Source of the DNA: Elysia marginata
Lineage: Eukaryota > Mollusca > Gastropoda > Plakobranchidae
Length of the DNA stretch: 33,976 nt
Direction: 5' to 3'
Assembly: GCA_019649035.1 (NCBI GenBank)
Contig: BMAT01012988.1
Location: forward strand, 634,289 to 668,264
The notes beneath the pieces are model-generated. The model was not told the origin of the DNA and ran no database searches. It saw nothing but the letters and a program-made list of their open reading frames with translations. How positions within the stretch are numbered: position 1 is the first letter of the stretch; each line of letters opens with the position of its first letter. This document shows positions 1 to 10,526 of the stretch, in pieces. Position numbers and translations under genes: made by a program.

Positions 1-635
1 CGATGTCAGGGGAAAGAAAACGAAAGTAGGCTAGTAAATCCTACAACTTAAAGTCCTGTTCAGTGTTCTGACTGTTCACAGCTGTGCATCTCTTTTGCCA
101 CATCTTTGTCTTCCCTTAGAAAGGTAAGTTCCAAATAAAAATAAAATCTAGATCCAATTCCCGAAATATAATAGGCTAATATAATATCAATGATAAAAAG
201 AGAAGAGATTTTAGTTGTGCTGCAATGTAAAGCTTCAAGTTCAATGATCTAGATCTAGCTTCTGAAAGAGAGTTCAGAGGCCCTATGGTGCAATCCGCAT
301 AGTTATAACTGAAATAATAATGCTCTGCTGGCCATTGTATAATAATTCCATCTAGATCTACAGGTATGAGCAATGGACACAGCAGAGCATTTGGCCAACA
401 TGGCTTGCTTAGTGATACAGCCCTAGGTAATGATCTTTGACTTGAGTTAAATATTAGATCTATATGTCAAGATTTAGATCCGGCACCTTTTCGTTTGTTC
501 CCACCCCTGTTGCTTTAGCTCTTAAGTTTTCTTGTACCTGGTAGATCTAGTCCAACTCAAAATAGTTGATATTTTTAAAACCTTGTTATCTTTAAGTTTG
601 AGTCGCGTAATCTAAATCTAGTGCTTAGCCTAACT
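1..635. other. Gene-free AT-rich flank rich in AGATCTA-type words
   Basis: I see no convincing coding region here. The stretch repeatedly contains variants of the words TAGATCT, TCTAGATC and AGATCTAG (for example near 148, 246, 351, 453 and 541), and it contains the inverted repeat at 319-391. A short reading frame on the minus strand (176-373) has no recognisable domain and is probably chance. Confidence 0.5.
319..391. repeat. Imperfect inverted repeat (stem about 19 bp)
   Basis: The left arm at 319-337 (AATGCTCTGCTG then GCCATTG) is complementary to the right arm at 371-391 (CAATGG, three extra bases, then CAGCAGAGCATT). The loop is about 33 nt. This could be a decayed foldback element or chance structure. 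No target duplication is visible. Confidence 0.6.
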
Positions 636-637
636 TA

Positions 638-652
638 TTGCGAGGGAGGGCT
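638..652 (+). repeat. Left terminal inverted repeat of mariner element
   Basis: TTGCGAGGGAGGGCT lies immediately inside the TA at 636-637. Its partner at the right end shares CGAGGG and GGCT at the same spacing. Confidence 0.65.
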
Positions 653-782
653 TCACATGTTGCATGCATACTCTCGAACCAATTGTCTAGCCACACTTCA
701 CAAAATAGATCTGTGTGACGTCATTTGCGTTCACAAACAGTGACGTTGCAATATGTGTGCAGCAATCTCGGTCGGTGAGAAA

Positions 783-1856
783 ATGGCTTCTGCTAGAAAT
801 GACCACCTTATGAAACAACACTCTGTTATCGAGTTTCTTACTGCAGAATGATGTTCTGCAGTTGCCATTCACAAGAGAATGAAAGCTGTATACGGTGATG
901 CTTGTCTTACTGAAGGTAAAGTTCGAAAGTGGACGAGATTTTATCGAGGAGAAGACCTTAAAGAAACAACAGTCCGTGATCGCAAAAGGCCCGGGCGGCC
1001 GGTCTCTGCAACTGACACTATGCACCAACAGAAGGTAGACGAAATGATTGTTGCAAATAGAAGAGTGAAACAAAAAGGCATTGCAAATGCGCTTGACATT
1101 TCAAAAGAACGAGTTCATCACATTATCACAGTCCACCTTGGTTACAGGAAAGTCTCGGCAAGATGGGTTCAGAGACAGCTCACTGTGGAAATGAAGGCAC
1201 AGAGGAAAACGATCTGTACACAACTATTGGAAAGATTCACTCATGATGACGAGCGTTTTCTGCGGAGCATCATCACTGGTGACGAGTCTTGGGTGCATCA
1301 CTATGACCCAGAGAGCAAGATGCAGTCTATGCAGTACCGACACAAGAACTCTCCAGCCCCGAAGAAGTTCAAAGTCGTCGCATCCGCTCAAAAGGTTTTG
1401 CTGACAATATTCTGGGACATGGAAGGTATCGTCCATATTGAGTTTTTGGAGCAAGGCACAACAATAAATTCAGAGAGATATGTGTCAACTCTGCGTGCAT
1501 TGAAGGGCCGACTCAGACGGGTTCGACAGGACAAAGTTAAAGACGTTGTCATCCAGTTCGATAATGCTCGGCCACACACCAGTCGCCAAACCCAGTGCGC
1601 TTTACAGCAGTTGGAACTTCCTACCATACCACATCCGCCATACAGTCCTGATTTGGCCCTGTCTGACTTTTTCTTATTTCCTTTGTTGAAGAAACATCTC
1701 AAAGAAAATCACTATGAAACCGATGCAGAAGTTGATGTGGATGTTCGCTCTTGGTGCCGATCCCAGACACCAGAATTCATTGCCGACGGAATGCGAAAAC
1801 TTGTACAACGCTGGCGCCTCTGTATTGAACGCGATGGTGACTATGTTAAAAAATGA
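783..1856 (+). pseudogene. mariner transposase with premature stop at codon 23
   Basis: Reading from ATG 783 gives 357 codons before the TAA-type end at 1856, broken only by TGA at 849-851. This sits where relatives have a Gly codon (GGA to TGA would be a single change). An internal ATG at 879 leaves 325 residues open but loses the first 32 residues, which begin the helix-turn-helix DNA-binding region. The catalytic core is intact: ITGDESWVHHYDPESK carries the first Asp, FDNARPHTS the second, and YSPDLALSD the third. Exactly 34 residues lie between the second and third Asp, the D,D34D hallmark of mariner. The second motif reads FDN where HDN is usual. The protein would cut and paste the element by binding its TIRs. 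I classify it as a lightly damaged transposase; readthrough or internal initiation cannot be excluded. Confidence 0.92.
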
Positions 1857-1959
1857 TAGTTCATCAGATAGGTGAGACTCTAAGCTTTCATTTGATATGT
1901 AACTTGCTTCTGTAGTCCTTCAAATAAAAAAGTTATTAAAAAAACGGCCCTTATATATC

Positions 1960-1975
1960 AGCCTGCCCTCGAAAA
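1960..1975 (-). repeat. Right terminal inverted repeat of mariner element
   Basis: Read on the minus strand this is TTTTCGAGGGCAGGCT, and it abuts the TA at 1976-1977. It is one base longer than the left end before the shared CGAGGG block. Confidence 0.65.
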
Positions 1976-1977
1976 TA

Positions 1978-2599
1978 TTTGTCAGCCTTAAAAAAATTAT
2001 AAATAGAATCTCCAGCTAGTGGTACCCGTTAAATCAATACCCCTGATTTCACAAAGTATTTGGGTAGGAACAAACGAAAAAGCACTCTAGATTCATGACC
2101 TTTAGGTCTATATTAAGTTGTAAATCACTTGTAAAATAGGATATACTTTTAAAAAAATTGTAAACCAATCTTCATTGTATTTGTAGGGCTAGAAGATCTT
2201 TCCGTCAAATCATATGAAAGGTTTTTTTTACATTAAAATAACGCATCTCAATGCTTGTCTCGTTAGAAGTGCTGCCTTTGATACTCCTGACACTTTTGTC
2301 CTCATTAAAAGACGAGCTTCCCATATTTTTCATTACGTGTTGTAATGGATATCTTTTTTATAAAAGAAAAGTCTACTCAGGGGTGACAGATCTGTCTATT
2401 CATAAGCCAGATTTCAGACAGTTTTAAAACAATTACAATAGAACTGAAAGCAATGACAAATGTCAAATATTCAGATCAAGAGATGAGTGTAGGAAATATT
2501 AACATGTGGCTGTTACACAACTATTACACAGGTCTCTAAAATTTAATAATCTCTCATAGGATATTTCTATCCTCAGATTGGGCACTTATTATCCTCACA
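1978..2599. other. Gene-free stretch upstream of the acyl-CoA dehydrogenase gene
   Basis: No coding region is recognisable in this AT-rich stretch. It lies directly upstream of the candidate first exon and could hold that gene's promoter, but I see no diagnostic promoter motif. Confidence 0.4.
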
Positions 2600-2632
2600 A
2601 TGTCATCCATACTTACCAAGCTCAATGTAGGG
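2600..2632 (+). CDS. ACADSB: Candidate first coding exon of ACADSB gene
   Basis: ATG at 2600 has A at -3 and opens [11 protein letters not shown], followed directly by a strong donor (GGG|GTAAGT, 2633). It ends in phase 0, matching the phase 0 entry of the exon at 4158. The joined N-terminus is rich in Ser, Lys and Arg and lacks acidic residues, as in a mitochondrial presequence. This is inferred from splice signals only. Translation could instead begin at ATG 4185. Confidence 0.45.
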
Positions 2633-5600
2633 GTAAGTTCAAGCTTTTAACATAATGGTTTAAACAAGAAATTTAATTTGCTTCAAACTTACCATTTTTT
2701 GCTTACGTAAATTCACTTGACTTTTAACTACATACCTCTTACTTATCTGTCTTTTATAAAGACCTAACAAAGCATGACCCAAATGTTAAAAGCGTCTGGT
2801 GCTATCTATGTATAAGGATGTTCAACCAATTTAAAATTAATATGAAGTACTACTTGAAATGTTCATATTAATTTTTTTAGACCTGACTTGCTTTTCTTTA
2901 TTCTCTGACTTATCATCAGAAATCCTTTGAAAGTTACACCTTCCTAGTTATCTGTAGATTATTCTAATTAATAATTTACAAGTTCAAGTTCTTACCCGTT
3001 TATTTAGAATTACACACATAATGTATACTTTCTTTTAGATCCATTTAAAATCTTCTAAATTATAGTTTGGGATTCTCAACTGAGATGAAAGGTAAACATA
3101 CCATGTAAAATAGCTTTTTTTCAGTGAGTGACTTGTAATACGCATCTAATCTAGATATGTTTTTTAAGGTAGAATAAAGAAATTTGCTTTTCTTTAAAGT
3201 TTGAGGATAGTTTACCTGTATGCTTTCAAAGAAGTTGCAGTAAGAATAGGTGATAAAAAGTGCATGTGTGTTTTATGTAATGAATAAATTTTAAAACAAA
3301 TCTTTTTTAAGGGGTTGACTGTATACCTGTGTTCCAATTTTACATTTTGATCAGGACTTCAAATATTGTGCAAACAAATAAAAGCTTAGGATTTTTTTTT
3401 CTATATGTTGAATGAATTTTTTCTCAACCTTACTGCCACTGCAATCCTTTCAAAGTATTCAACAGTGTTTTTGTCTGTGCATATTAACAGCAAAATCATT
3501 ACCTGACTTTTATCAACACCAATGCTCATATTATAATGATTTCCGTAATGGTGTTGCTGGTTTTCAAAGTGATGACCCATGAAGCTATGAAAAAGTTGAA
3601 AGGGGCAAGATCTGGACTGGTTGCCGGCGGCAAAAGGCTGTTTTTAAGTTAATATAATTTTTTTTCCTTGTCTTGCATTCTGTCCAAATGAGTCTTAAGT
3701 TGCAAGACCGAGTTTTGAGATATAGGCTTCCAAAGTTCAGTGGGTGCTCAGAAATCAATTTTTATTTTATTTTCGGTTATCACACTAAAACAATTTTTGA
3801 ACAGGTTTCACACCTGGTTCGTAATTATTGTATTGTCATATTTAAAGTGTTTAATTGATATGCTTGCTAAGGACTTTACACCCTTATAGTTCTCTCAACT
3901 TAAAACACAATTTTCTCCCCTTTCTAAAATTTCACAAGAGCTAACTCTGCCGACGTCAAGAAGCTATAATATCAGTATAATAGAACATTTTTTGGTTATT
4001 GTATTTGAAAGTAGAGAAATGATCTTTTCTGTGATACCAATATCTTACTACCTTCCAATTTCGACGTAAGACTCATTCAGACTGGTCGGAGGACACTTGT
4101 TTCTGAATCCGAATTTTCCTCTCATCTTAATAAGTCTCAATGATAATTCCATTGTAGGCAAAATCCTGGTGCAGGGCCTCACATATGTTGATGTCTGCCC
4201 GCCTGCAATGGCAGACAGCTGCCACATTGTCTTCAAAAGTAGAAGCCGCATCAAAGACTTTGTTTGGCAGTGACAACAAAGATATGTCCCTAAGACTGCC
4301 AGCAGATTTTCTTTCACCTGAGGAACAAATGATGAAAGATTCAGGTGAGTTGAGAAGGATGATGGTTGAATGGTGTCTATGTTGTCCCTCTCTATAAATC
4401 CTGGCTTACTTAAAAACTTGTAACTTTACTGTTCTACTCAGGACACTCAATGTTTTGATCCATGTTAGAAAATAAACCTTACTATGCATCATTCGAAAAT
4501 GTTTTTAATCAGAAGGTTTTGCTAATTATTAATGTATAGAGATACATCTAGACTAAATAACGAGGATGCTGAAACGGAATGTCTTAATCATGTTAAAATT
4601 AACAAAGTATTTAGACAGATATTATCCAAACAGTGCTTAGAGTAAAAAAGAAATAAGTGAAGGCTAAAAAAAGACAACAATAAATTAGGGACTCACTTAA
4701 ATTACTTGTACCATCAATGAAGTTTACGCTAGCTTTAACATCAAATTGTATATAGGTATTCCTTTCTAATTGATAATATAAATGATTTTCTGGTTACACA
4801 CACATCTAATGCCCAATCACGAGGCCAGGCAATAGAAATTGTGTGAAAATGAAAAGCTTAAAATAAAGGGGTCACCCATAACAAAAAAGCTTTAAGCACT
4901 TAGCAAAATCATTGCAATGGTGACCTTAACATTCGAGTCACATCAATTATTGTTTTAAAGGTGATAATGCGCATTCCCAGACAAGTGCTATGGCATATCA
5001 AAAATCAGTTATCTTTTCGCATAAAAATTATTGCACCACCTATTCTCCAATTGTAAAAACCTCAGCAAGGAACTTTTTGAGAATATATTTTTGACAAAGA
5101 CCCTGAAATTCCAAACTCTTGCAACCTACTGCCTCAAAAACCTTAGTGTTTGATCAGATAAAAACTTTTTTGCTGTTACCAAAAAAATTAGGTAAACTAT
5201 GATTCAGCAAAGAGATCTAGATAAAGATTTAACTGAAGGAATGTGCTCTTCTGATGTGTACCTTTGGCTAAAGATGTATAGAATTTTAAATTATTTGTTG
5301 CTGCAATAGATTATTTGGCTTTCATTATTTATTGATTTATAACTGTTTAATTCTCAGATCCATATAACTCAAATTAATGTATTCTGAAATACATATAAAT
5401 ATTCAATGGACCCTGTATCCAACAACCTTGGACTCAAATAAAAGTTGCATTCTACAAACTGAACCAAAGTCTTGATTTCTCCCTCTTCTTAAACCTTTAC
5501 AAATTTCCGTGGATAGAATCATAATGAACTATTTTCTGACCATTTTTAACAAACTACAAGTGAAACTGAAACAAATGGTTGCTCTTTTTTAGCCATTTTT

Positions 5601-8600
5601 CAGGTTTGGTGTTTACTTCATCAACACAACTATCACAGTTTCAAAGAAAGGGAGAGAGTGATAAAAATATATCAGAGAGAAGAAAACGACTGGCATTGGA
5701 TAAACTCAGAGCACTTTGAGTGTTCTATTCTTTTTAGTTTTAAATAAGGTTTTAAAGTTGATAGATAACGTAGAACTTTCTTCTTTTGTTTCCTTTGGGT
5801 TACTTTGAAATAATCTTGCTTTGAACGAACTTTGGCTTCAACAGACTTTCAATATTTTCCCTCAAAGTTCGTTGGTTCAGAGGTCTACTGTAATACAAAA
5901 GAGTTTATTTTAAAGGGACATGTGATTTAACAGCTTCCCTCTTTTCTAAACAATTTTGATGTTGTTTTTTCCCCAGTGGCCCGACTGGCTGCAGAGAGAA
6001 TTCAGCCTTATGTAGCTGAAATGGATGAGCAAAGTGCTATGCGGGAAGATGTTATTAAATGTCTTTTTGAAAATGGGGTAATATATTTTGACTTCTATGT
6101 ACGAAGAATTGTATTTTTGCATAATATGATTATATTGTCGATCAATTTGACTTAGATTGCATCTGTTGTGGCGTCATGGTCTAGTGGTAGACGCTCGGCT
6201 TTCGGATCGAGAGGTTTCGGATTTGAGACCTGCTTTTGGCAGGTCAACGTTTAGTCCTTGAGAAAGGCTATACACATACATTTCTTTGCCTCACTCATGC
6301 ATTAAATGAGTACCCGACTATAGGCAGTGAAAGATCTTGTCAGAATGCTAGAGTGATGCGCTTAAACTAGCTGCTCCTCTGTGAGTTCAGAAGGTACTTT
6401 GGTTGGGAATGGCCTGTCTGGGAACCCATGTAAAGCACTTAGAGCACATTAGTAGATAAGCGCTATATAAAAACGCTCTTTTACTTTATTATTGATGACC
6501 AACTGATGAATATTTTAAAAAACTTGAAGAGGGCAGAAGTCGGCATTTGATTCAAAGCATATAAATACTGTCATGTGATGTACATTGATCATCTCTTCCT
6601 CTAACCTTAACTATTGAGAATTTAATCTATCAATGGATACACTTGAATGGAGCAAACTTTGTTAGTTTTGTGTTAGACATCATAAAGTTCACCAATAGAG
6701 AGACGTGAATTGTAACCCTGTGATATCTTTCAATCTCTTATTTAAAAGTTTTTGAGGATTAGAGCTGATATCGATATTCTTGTGTCCTAACAATCAATAA
6801 GTCAAATTGGTGATGCTTTATAGAGTTAGTTTTTTATCTTTGTTTTTAACAAGGGAATTATCCTCTACTTAGTCAAATAGTCTCAAAACAAGCATAACCA
6901 TCCCTTCCCTTATTTTCTTTTTTAGCATAAGGTGAGATAATTACATGCAGTCTAAAGCGTATAACTATAAAAACATTTTTTGAAAACTGAGGTAGCTTCA
7001 ACATCAGCTTTTGAACTATTTTAAGACAGTACTGTTACTTTTATATGTTGTTAAATAAATTTGTTGCAAAAATATCTCATGCGACCCAAAGATTTAGGTC
7101 CAGAATATTAAGGGGTTTTTTTATATTTTACATACTAGTAAATAATGTCACTCTTGCTTCAACACTAGTCTCATTCCATATCATGAAATAAACTACAGTG
7201 AAAAGTTTTGCAGAATATTTATTTCCTGCCTATTTGTCCCATGGAAGTTTATAAAATTGTATCAAGCTATACAGCCATAATTCGTTTCATGTTCTATGAC
7301 TCTTGCTATTAATGACCAGCTAATGGGTGTGGAGATTCCAGAAGAATATGGAGGCACAGGCTCTAAGTTCTTTATGGCAAACATTGTGATTGAGGAGCTG
7401 GCAAAGGTTGACCCAGCAGTCAGTGTATTTTGTGATGTACAGAACACCCTTATCAACATGCTGTTTGTGAAGCTTGGAAATGATCAGCAGAAAGATAAAT
7501 ATTTACCCAGGCTAGCTACAGACACTGTGAGTACCACACACTGAAGTCATTTTTATGAGGATAAAATAATCTTTGTTTTTACTTTCAAAATCATCATTTT
7601 TCTCGGTCTAGAGCAAATGAGTTAGAATTTGGAAATTCCCTGTTTGAGAAAAGGATGCCCTTTGAAGTTCAATTTTTTTCACAAAATATTGATAATTTTC
7701 TGAAATTTTTTAATTTTTTCAAGCTAAGAAAAATTTCTTGTTCAGAACAGACACAGCCGAGCACAGTCCGGGCCCCTACTGGTTTAATCGGTGTCAGTAT
7801 AATGTGACCGGCTGAGGCTAAGTCATGGTATCCCCGCTAGTCTCTGGGTGGCAGCCCGTAAAATTGTCATTGGGACCTAAGCCCTGAGAGCACCTTTGAA
7901 GTGGAATTGGGCTTGTAAATATACCCTTCAATTTTCAGAACAGAAATACCTTTGAAGGTGAAAATGTAAACATTTGGCTCATTAATCCTGGATGCCACAC
8001 ATTAGAGGTTTAACAAAAAAGAAAAATAAACTGTTATCAAACCTTTGTGGGCCTGAATAGGTAAATTTTGTATCCTCTCCTTTTTTGCTAAGTCATGATG
8101 TTTGTCAGACAATATAAACGATGTGAAGATTAGGAAATTTATATAATCATTTCTCAATTCAGTAACATAATGATGTATTAAGTTGTTTAGGAACGACAGT
8201 AAAATGCCTTCAAATATAAATTCTTTGGGACTGCAAACATTATTTTGGTTCATAAAAAGTTTGATATAGCCATGGCTATAGAAACAAGTCATTTGGACAT
8301 AAAAAATTTTTTTGTTTTGATCACTATCAAATTTTGGTACATCCAGTTTTGCTTAAAGGGGATTCAACTATAGTAATAAATGTACAAAACACATACATGA
8401 TTTCTCTTACGGTTGGTTGTATGAAAGTCATTCTTCAAGAGCATGGTAAAAGTAGTAAAATTACTGCAACAATTAATATGTAAATAACTGAATAGTGTGA
8501 ACCATTGATGCCTTGTCAAAAACGGTTTTAAGTTAATAGTCAATATATGATGTAAAGTCACTGGTAGGTTAAATAGATTTTGAAATAAATGGAGTAAAAT

Positions 8601-10485
8601 GTGGTTTTTTTTCGTAATTAAAAAACTTGTAACCATTGAGACTTGAATTGTTCAAAAACTATTTACTCTTTTTATTTCAAAATTTTAACATGCAACTTGC
8701 TGTGCTCAGGTTGGCAGTTTCTGTCTGTCCGAAGCTGAGTCAGGATCAGATGCATTTGCCCTGCGAACTTCTGCTGTGAAAGATGGCTCTGATTACGTTC
8801 TTAATGGAACCAAAATCTGGATCACTAACGCAGAGCATGCTGATGTGTTTCTGGTCATGGCCAATGCTGATACCAGTGCTGTGAGTTTTGCCCTTTAAAA
8901 AAAATGTTCACCAAATTTTTTTTCTGGCGAATGTGTTAAGATTCCGATACTTATATTTGAATATCACATGATCAATTTTTAGTAAGAAGCACAGTTTTTG
9001 GCTAGATAAAAAAAAAATTGCCTAAATTTAAGACTGTCTGTTTGTACCTTGTTAAGACTGTTTGTTTGACCTTTTTATATTTTAACATTAGGTACTTATA
9101 AGTAGTACTGAATAGACAAAGCAGCTGCTTCAGATGAATTGATTTGAGTCAATGGTAGCAATCAATTTATCTTGAAAGCTTAGATTAGTTGTAAGGAAGT
9201 TACAACACATAAACAAACAAGCAAAGATAGTAACCCTTTTTTCAAGTAGGATGTCTTGTAGTGTATATCATTACCCTAGTTTTTCGTAAACTTGTAAACT
9301 CCTGTTGGTTTTACATAATTAACTGCCTATTGTAAACAAACAATAGTGTTCATTGAATTTTTCCCCATGCTCTTTAAGTTTGTTCTTATGATAATATATG
9401 CAAGGCCTACCCTATTGGGCCAGAATAAAAAAAAGTATGACTTTTTTAATTCATAAAAAATTCATACCTTGTTTTGTCTCTGTGACCAGGGCTACAAAGG
9501 AATAACATGTTTCATTGTAGACAGAGACATGCCTGGACTTTCTATTGGTAAAAAGGAGAACAAGTTGGGCATTAGGGCTTCCAGCACTTGCGCTGTCACT
9601 CTGGACAATGTTCGAGTAAGAGACTTTTGTTGCAATTCAGATTTTAAAAAGTTAAATTTAAAAAAAAGTATTTTATGTCCTTTGATGGTTTAAAAAATGT
9701 TTTACTTTAGCATAAATACAGAAAATTTTACAGGCAATCTTCACTTTCATATAAAGTAATCTAAACCTTAGTCAGGTAGGCTTTTGCCTGTTTTACCTTA
9801 ATGGCCGAATTGTCTAGCCTGACTGCATAGATCTATAAATTTTAGTTTTAATCATCAACAATGCTTTTTTTTTCCTAATTTGTTTAAGGTTCCATCATCA
9901 AATATCCTGGGAGAATTTGGAAAAGGTTACAAATATGCGATTGAGATGTTGAATGGAGGTCGTATAGGTATTGCAGCTCAGGTGAGTTTATTTTTTACCT
10001 CTATTTTTTAGACTAGGGCAGACCGCCCAATACAAACCCACCAAATTTTTATGGACCAGATTGTTGAATTCAGGCCTTTTCTTTCAGTAACGTTCCTTCC
10101 TTTGGCCAGTTACCATCTTCAACTGTTTTTTTTTATCTTTTCATGGTTTTGTATCACTAGATACTATGGTTAAAGAGACTAGTGGAGGCCCAATAATATA
10201 TTCTTTCAGTTTGCTGGAACAAGAATACTTGAATACTAAGAAGTGAGCAATATTACAAGGGTTAATGCTTTCTCATATTGATGGTTATCTTTTTTTTCAC
10301 TTCAGATGCTTGGTCTGGCTCAGGGCTGCTTCAATCATGCTGTAGCTTACACCCAGGAAAGAAAGCAATTTGGGAAGAGAGTTTTTGACTTTCAGGTGAG
10401 AAAAACAGATCACTTACAATTTCAATTAATTTTCAAATATTTAATAGAACTTTTACAAATTAGAGATTTGTTTATACCACAGCAT

Positions 10486-10526
<41 letters not shown>

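Larger units (their letters stand above)
638..1975 (+). mobile_element. mariner-family (Tc1/mariner) DNA transposon, near full length
   Basis: The element is 1338 bp long, which is normal for mariner. It is flanked on both sides by the dinucleotide TA (636-637 and 1976-1977), the target site duplicated by this superfamily. The ends are short imperfect inverted repeats: left TTGCGAGGGAGGGCT and right, read on the other strand, TTTTCGAGGGCAGGCT. They share CGAGGG and GGCT and differ by about one base in length. A single transposase frame fills the centre, and an AATAAA-like signal follows at about 1923. The transposase frame has one visible nonsense mutation, so the copy is probably not autonomous, yet its low decay suggests fairly recent insertion. 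The TIRs are diverged, so the exact ends could be off by a base or two. Confidence 0.9.

Noticed and set aside
95-130. Apparent acceptor (CTTCCCTTAG) four bases before a donor-like AAAG|GTAAGT
   Set aside because: This would be a 4-base microexon with no coding context on either side.
3673-3858. Reading frame of about 60 codons upstream of ACADSB exon 2
   Set aside because: It has no presequence features, no donor in suitable phase and no domain; the 2600 exon fits better.
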